From: Arabidopsis thaliana
Lineage: Eukaryota; Streptophyta; Magnoliopsida; Brassicales; Brassicaceae
Direction: 5' to 3'
Assembly (NCBI RefSeq): GCF_000001735.4
Contig: NC_003076.8
Coordinates: 1,922,001 to 1,986,000, forward strand
Length of the DNA stretch: 64,000 nucleotides
In this document: positions 60,444-64,000 of the stretch, in pieces
Layout: every line of letters starts with the position of its first letter
How positions within the stretch are numbered: the stretch's first letter is position 1
Translations under genes and position numbers: made by a program
The notes under the pieces: generated by a model
Databases searched by the model: none
The model's input: the letters and a program-made list of their open reading frames with translations, nothing else
Told to the model about the DNA's origin: nothing

Positions 60444-61172
60444 ATGGCTCGGAAAAAAGTACGAGCTGCATGGATCCGTGACGATAGGATGAGGAGGGCA
60501 AGCCTCAAGAGGAGGTTAACGGGGCTTATCAAAAAAGTGAATGAACTGTCCATTCTGTGCGATATGCGCGCTAGTGTGGTCGTTTTCAATCGAGAAGAAG
60601 AACAATTGACGGCGTGGCCATCTCCCGAGGCAGCTAATTCACTCATCGACAACTTTTATTCTCTAACCGACCATGAAAGGACCATGAAGGCCGTTGATCC
60701 GGAGTCATACGTCCAGACCGTTATCGAAAAGATTGAGAAGAAACGAGCCGATACTCGGAAGGTTATCACGGAGTTTGAGATGGACGAACTCATGTTCCAA
60801 GTCCAAAATGGTCGTGAACTTGCTGATCTCTCCCCAACCGAGGCTGATAAACTAATACCATATGCGGATAAGAAACTTATGTGGTTGAGTAAACGGATGG
60901 GTTCTACGGGGGTCGACGCCCTGAGGGCTTCGAATGTTGCGTCTGGGTCAGGTGGAAATGGGTTAAACATGATGGAAACTGGAAGAAGTTTCTATTATGT
61001 TGATAAATGGGTCTTCGTTGATCCACAAGTCCAAAACCCTTGTGATGTTGAGACTCATTTACCCACAATGGTCAGTGGCTTAGACCTAAACATGGAACCA
61101 TCTGATGAAGACTTGGGGACCTATAAAGGAGAGAGCAGCATGGCCGGTGGTGCTGAAGACGATGCCGAATGA
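60444..61172 (+). CDS. AGL96: Type I (M-gamma) MADS-box factor AGL96
   Basis: An intronless 242-residue type I MADS protein, typical of female gametophyte and endosperm regulators. The MADS domain spans residues 1-60: basic start MARKKVRAAWI, the RRASLKRRLTGLIKKVNELS helix, and CDMRASVVVF. It departs from the canonical RxTxxKR core, as M-gamma members do. The central region is helical and charged (about 75-150), which may mediate dimerisation with M-alpha partners. The C-terminus carries SGLDLNMEP (about 213-221), an EAR-like DLN repression motif, and an acidic tail. A TATA box is 73 bp upstream. The AGL number is from memory of the locus; the class is clear from sequence. Confidence 0.93.
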   Translation: MARKKVRAAWIRDDRMRRASLKRRLTGLIKKVNELSILCDMRASVVVFNREEEQLTAWPSPEAANSLIDNFYSLTDHERTMKAVDPESYVQTVIEKIEKKRADTRKVITEFEMDELMFQVQNGRELADLSPTEADKLIPYADKKLMWLSKRMGSTGVDALRASNVASGSGGNGLNMMETGRSFYYVDKWVFVDPQVQNPCDVETHLPTMVSGLDLNMEPSDEDLGTYKGESSMAGGAEDDAE

Positions 61173-63438
61173 AGCTGCCGTCAAAGTTGACATGACAACT
61201 TGTCTTGAAGTTTTCTTGAAATAATTAATGTTGTTCTTTTTCTATTATTGTTGTTTTTCTTGCTCGTTTCGTATCTCTAGTTTTTCTATGTTTTGGTCAA
61301 GTTTTTATCATGTCTCTTGTTATGTGTTAAACTCTTGTATTTGCTTGTCATGTCAACTTAATTTTAATCGAATGTTTGTTTCTTTACTATTCTTTGCAGT
61401 TTTGAAGAACTCATCCGTATTTAACAAATTTGTGCAAAATGTTAGGGCATTTTTTTTTAACTTTTCCTAATTTTTCTAGAGCATCGTATTTTAATAAGAT
61501 AATCATTGTCATGCTATGCACGTAAATTATTAGAGATATTATCATTCTCATGCATCGTACATAGTTTTGTTCATTTTTGGACGCATTTTGAAACTTAAAA
61601 TGAAACATCTATATGCTACGTTTTATTATCTATTTATGGTCAACACTTATATTTTCCTTAATATAATCAATTCATTTGTTCTCCTATAACAAATTATTTT
61701 AATTACTATGGACTTGTATCCTATTAATTTGTGTTAGTGTTTTTATTGTATTATTACCCATTCAACCCCCAAAATTGCAAGTTGTTTGCAAGAGAAATTA
61801 TTCTCATTTTAACGACTAAGTCGCTTGGCTCATGCACCTTAATTCAATTGCATTCAAAAATAAGAAACTTTAATGTGAAAAATGTTTAAACTTTAGAAGC
61901 TAATGAATATATTTACTTATTATTTTCTTTGTTTGACCTCTCTTTATTATCAATTAAAGTAATAAGTTTGACTATCTCTAAATAATGAAATGTTATGATA
62001 TCATAAAAGGAATGCATGACCCAAATGTAGGAATAAGAATTTATGGGGCATGCATATCTAGTTTTCTATATAAACCAATATACATATCATAAAAATAATT
62101 AAAAGGAAATATCTTAATTACTGTATTTAAGAAGTAAAAGAAAAGAAATCTTGGTGTATTTTTTAAGAAATAAAAGGAAAGATATCATTTTATTTTCTTT
62201 GACAGCTCATCAGGTTATTTTCTCAAAAGGGCAGATGATAAAGTTAGGATAAGTGTCAAAGAATACTTATGTTAAATTTAGAAGGAATGATATCATATAT
62301 AGGATATTTTCCTCAAATTGATGAGTGTTGAAATGAGGTTCATTTGATGGGCCGATTTAATCCGACCTAAGTAACTACCCAATTGAGTTGGGTATGTAGC
62401 TATGATGGGCCGATTCAAATATGGCTCAGAGGCACTAGCACTAGTAGTAGCATAGTTGTTGTAGAAAAATAGGGCTTAAAATGGGCCTTCATTAATGAGC
62501 TTATTATGTCGGTCCATCTGAAAGGAGTTTTTTTTTTTTTTTTTTTGTGTTTCAACTTTTTTCTCAGAATGTTGTCAACCAATCAGAGTATTCAAACGGT
62601 AGAAGCCATACTCATAACAGAGTAAAATATATTGTTTGGCTAAAGAAACATCGGTGAACACTCAAATTTAATCAGAAGGGAACAAAAAACAAACTTGACG
62701 ACAAAGCAGTACTAGTAGTACTGTTACTTGATGGAGATGATTATGAATGAAGTGGGATCATTGCAGCTTGTGGAGAGAGCACGTCAAGCCAACGCTACAG
62801 TTAACTAGAGCAATAATTCTGTCTCTTTTATTTTTATGTCACCTACTACTACTAAAGAAAACATTTTCTAATAAATATTATAAAACAAAAAATACTCGCA
62901 TGAAAGTTGAAGGTGATTGGTTGATGAAGCTATTGTTGTTTCCATTACACTTGTTCACTCATCTCTTTCTCTCTCCTTCTCTCTGCGGATCTTTGTTTCT
63001 AATTTGGAACCGACATAGCTCCCAACTAATAGGAATCTCAAGCTTCTCACTCTCTCTTGTGTAAGTTTCTTCTACTTATGTTTTCTTTACTCCATTTTGG
63101 ATTCTTCTTCTCTTTATTGTGTCCTCGAGTATCTATTGTGGATCTTGTCTAGCATTTTTCACATTAATGTTTCGTTTGACGATTTGATTTTTGGGTCTAC
63201 TTTTATAGTTTCTCCCAAATTTTCTTTCTTTAGACAACAAAGTCTGTTTCTTGACTGTGAACTTGAGATGGGTTCGTGTGCTTTGCTTTTAAAACTAAAG
63301 TCTAAAAATTCTTTCCTTGTTAAGAGTTTTTACACAACTAAGAGAAGTCTTTTAGTTGTTGACTTTTTTTTTTAGCTTGTTCAACAGATATTTTGTGGCT
63401 CTCTTTCAGTTTTCCATTGGACTTTTGGAACATAAGCT
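61173..63438. other. Spacer and 5' leader of NF-YA10
   Basis: AGL96 3' UTR, AT-rich spacer, then the NF-YA10 promoter and leader. Two copies of GATGGGCCGATT (62346 and 62404) and a third TGGGCC (62482-62487) are site II type motifs. C/T-rich sequence from about 62940 and a GTAAGT at 63061 with TTTCAG ending at about 63409 suggest a leader intron. No other gene supported. Confidence 0.55.
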
Positions 63439-64000
63439 ATGCAAACTGAGGAGCTTTTGTCGCCACCACAGACTCCTTGGTGGAATGCTTTTGGATCTCA
63501 GCCGTTGACTACAGAGAGCCTTTCCGGCGAAGCTTCTGATTCATTCACCGGAGTTAAGGCAGTTACTACGGAGGCAGAACAAGGTGTGGTGGATAAACAA
63601 ACTTCTACAACTCTCTTCACTTTCTCACCTGGTAAACTCTCTCAACTTTCATATGTAATGGGAGCTTTCGGATTGTTCTTACTGAATTCTCTAAGTGGGT
63701 ATCAATTAGCCTTGAAAGAAGACATTACCTCTCTGTTTCTTGCACATTACAGAGTGAATGCAAATGTTTGAAGGTGATTTTATTTATGCTGTCATTGATT
63801 TAGGTGGTGAAAAGAGTTCAAGAGATGTGCCAAAGCCTCATGTTGCTTTCGCGATGCAATCAGCTTGCTTCGAGTTTGGATTTGCTCAGCCAATGGTAGA
63901 GTTCTCTTGCAGTGGAACATCACAAAGAAAAACTTTCATTTCCCTTTAATTGTTTTCTTGAGTATTTGCTGTGTTTTGTTTTCATTGTAGATGTACACAA
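63439..64000 (+). CDS. NFYA10: NF-Y subunit A-10 (partial, runs off the right edge)
   Basis: N-terminal part of a CCAAT-binding NF-YA transcription factor. Exons visible are 63439-63631, 63804-63895 and the first ten bases of a third (63991-64000), all in phase. The opening [20 protein letters not shown] and the [10 protein letters not shown] / [16 protein letters not shown] segments are those of the NF-YA2/NF-YA10 pair. The DNA-binding and NF-YB/C interaction domain and the 3' UTR with the miR169 target found in most NF-YA genes lie beyond the window. The ATG is the first in the exon after the leader intron acceptor. NF-YA10 rather than NF-YA2 is from memory of the locus order. Confidence 0.9.

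Overview
The window is nuclear DNA of a flowering plant and matches my memory of Arabidopsis thaliana, top arm of chromosome 5, approximately loci AT5G06300 to AT5G06510. The evidence is compact multi-exon genes with short AT-rich GT-AG introns, plant-only families (LOG, NHL, FLA, PPR, type-I MADS, NF-YA), teloboxes and TGGGCY site II promoter motifs. Gene names rest on protein families I recognise plus memory of that genome. Exon coordinates were read from splice signals and phase, and in nearly every multi-exon gene the phases close to an intact protein of the expected length. I find no CRISPR array, rRNA, intact tRNA, complete transposon or virus.

Layout. 1-13.6 kb: LOG7 (cytokinin activation, minus), a 3.2 kb AT-rich spacer, POT1b (telomere protein, plus), then two related NDR1/HIN1-like membrane proteins (NHL3 and a paralogue, both minus) separated by 3.2 kb with no convincing gene. 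14.4-24.5 kb: plastid Nudix hydrolase NUDX27, a 19-exon Ipi1/TEX10-like armadillo protein, and the 60S assembly factor NSA2, all plus. The last two both belong to large-subunit ribosome maturation. A tRNA-derived SINE remnant lies between them. 25.3-33 kb: an LRAT/NC-domain protein (minus), a small Cys-rich protein of unknown function, and FLA17. 34-45 kb: a 1030-residue PPR protein, the Fe-S co-chaperone HSCB (minus), a CCCH-RING protein of the RNF113/Cwc24 type, a thioredoxin-fold protein (minus) and a START-like protein (minus). 45.8-56.6 kb: an exonuclease-fold protein (minus), the ubiquitin-activating enzyme UBA2 (plus), a glutaredoxin-like zinc protein, an ML-domain secreted protein and an ATL-type RING-H2 protein (all minus). 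56.6-64 kb: mostly AT-rich spacer around the type-I MADS gene AGL96, then the 5' part of NF-YA10, which runs off the right edge.

The most unusual object is the CCCH-RING gene at 39.5-40.9 kb. Its first coding exon (63 codons), its leader intron and part of its leader are a near-identical copy of the 5' end of UBA2, 8.7 kb downstream on the same strand. It is therefore a chimeric gene: a splicing-type zinc-finger body behind the N-terminus of an E1 ubiquitin enzyme. The copied leader lacks the UBA2 segment that holds a TATA-like box, and the gene sits head to head with HSCB, so it probably uses a promoter on the HSCB side. Other scars of local rearrangement are a shrunken tandem remnant of HSCB downstream of that gene, a near-perfect internal duplication inside the PPR protein, direct repeats in the POT1b promoter, an exact 32-nt repeat in the leader of the Ipi1-like gene, and an orphan coding relic near 24.9 kb.
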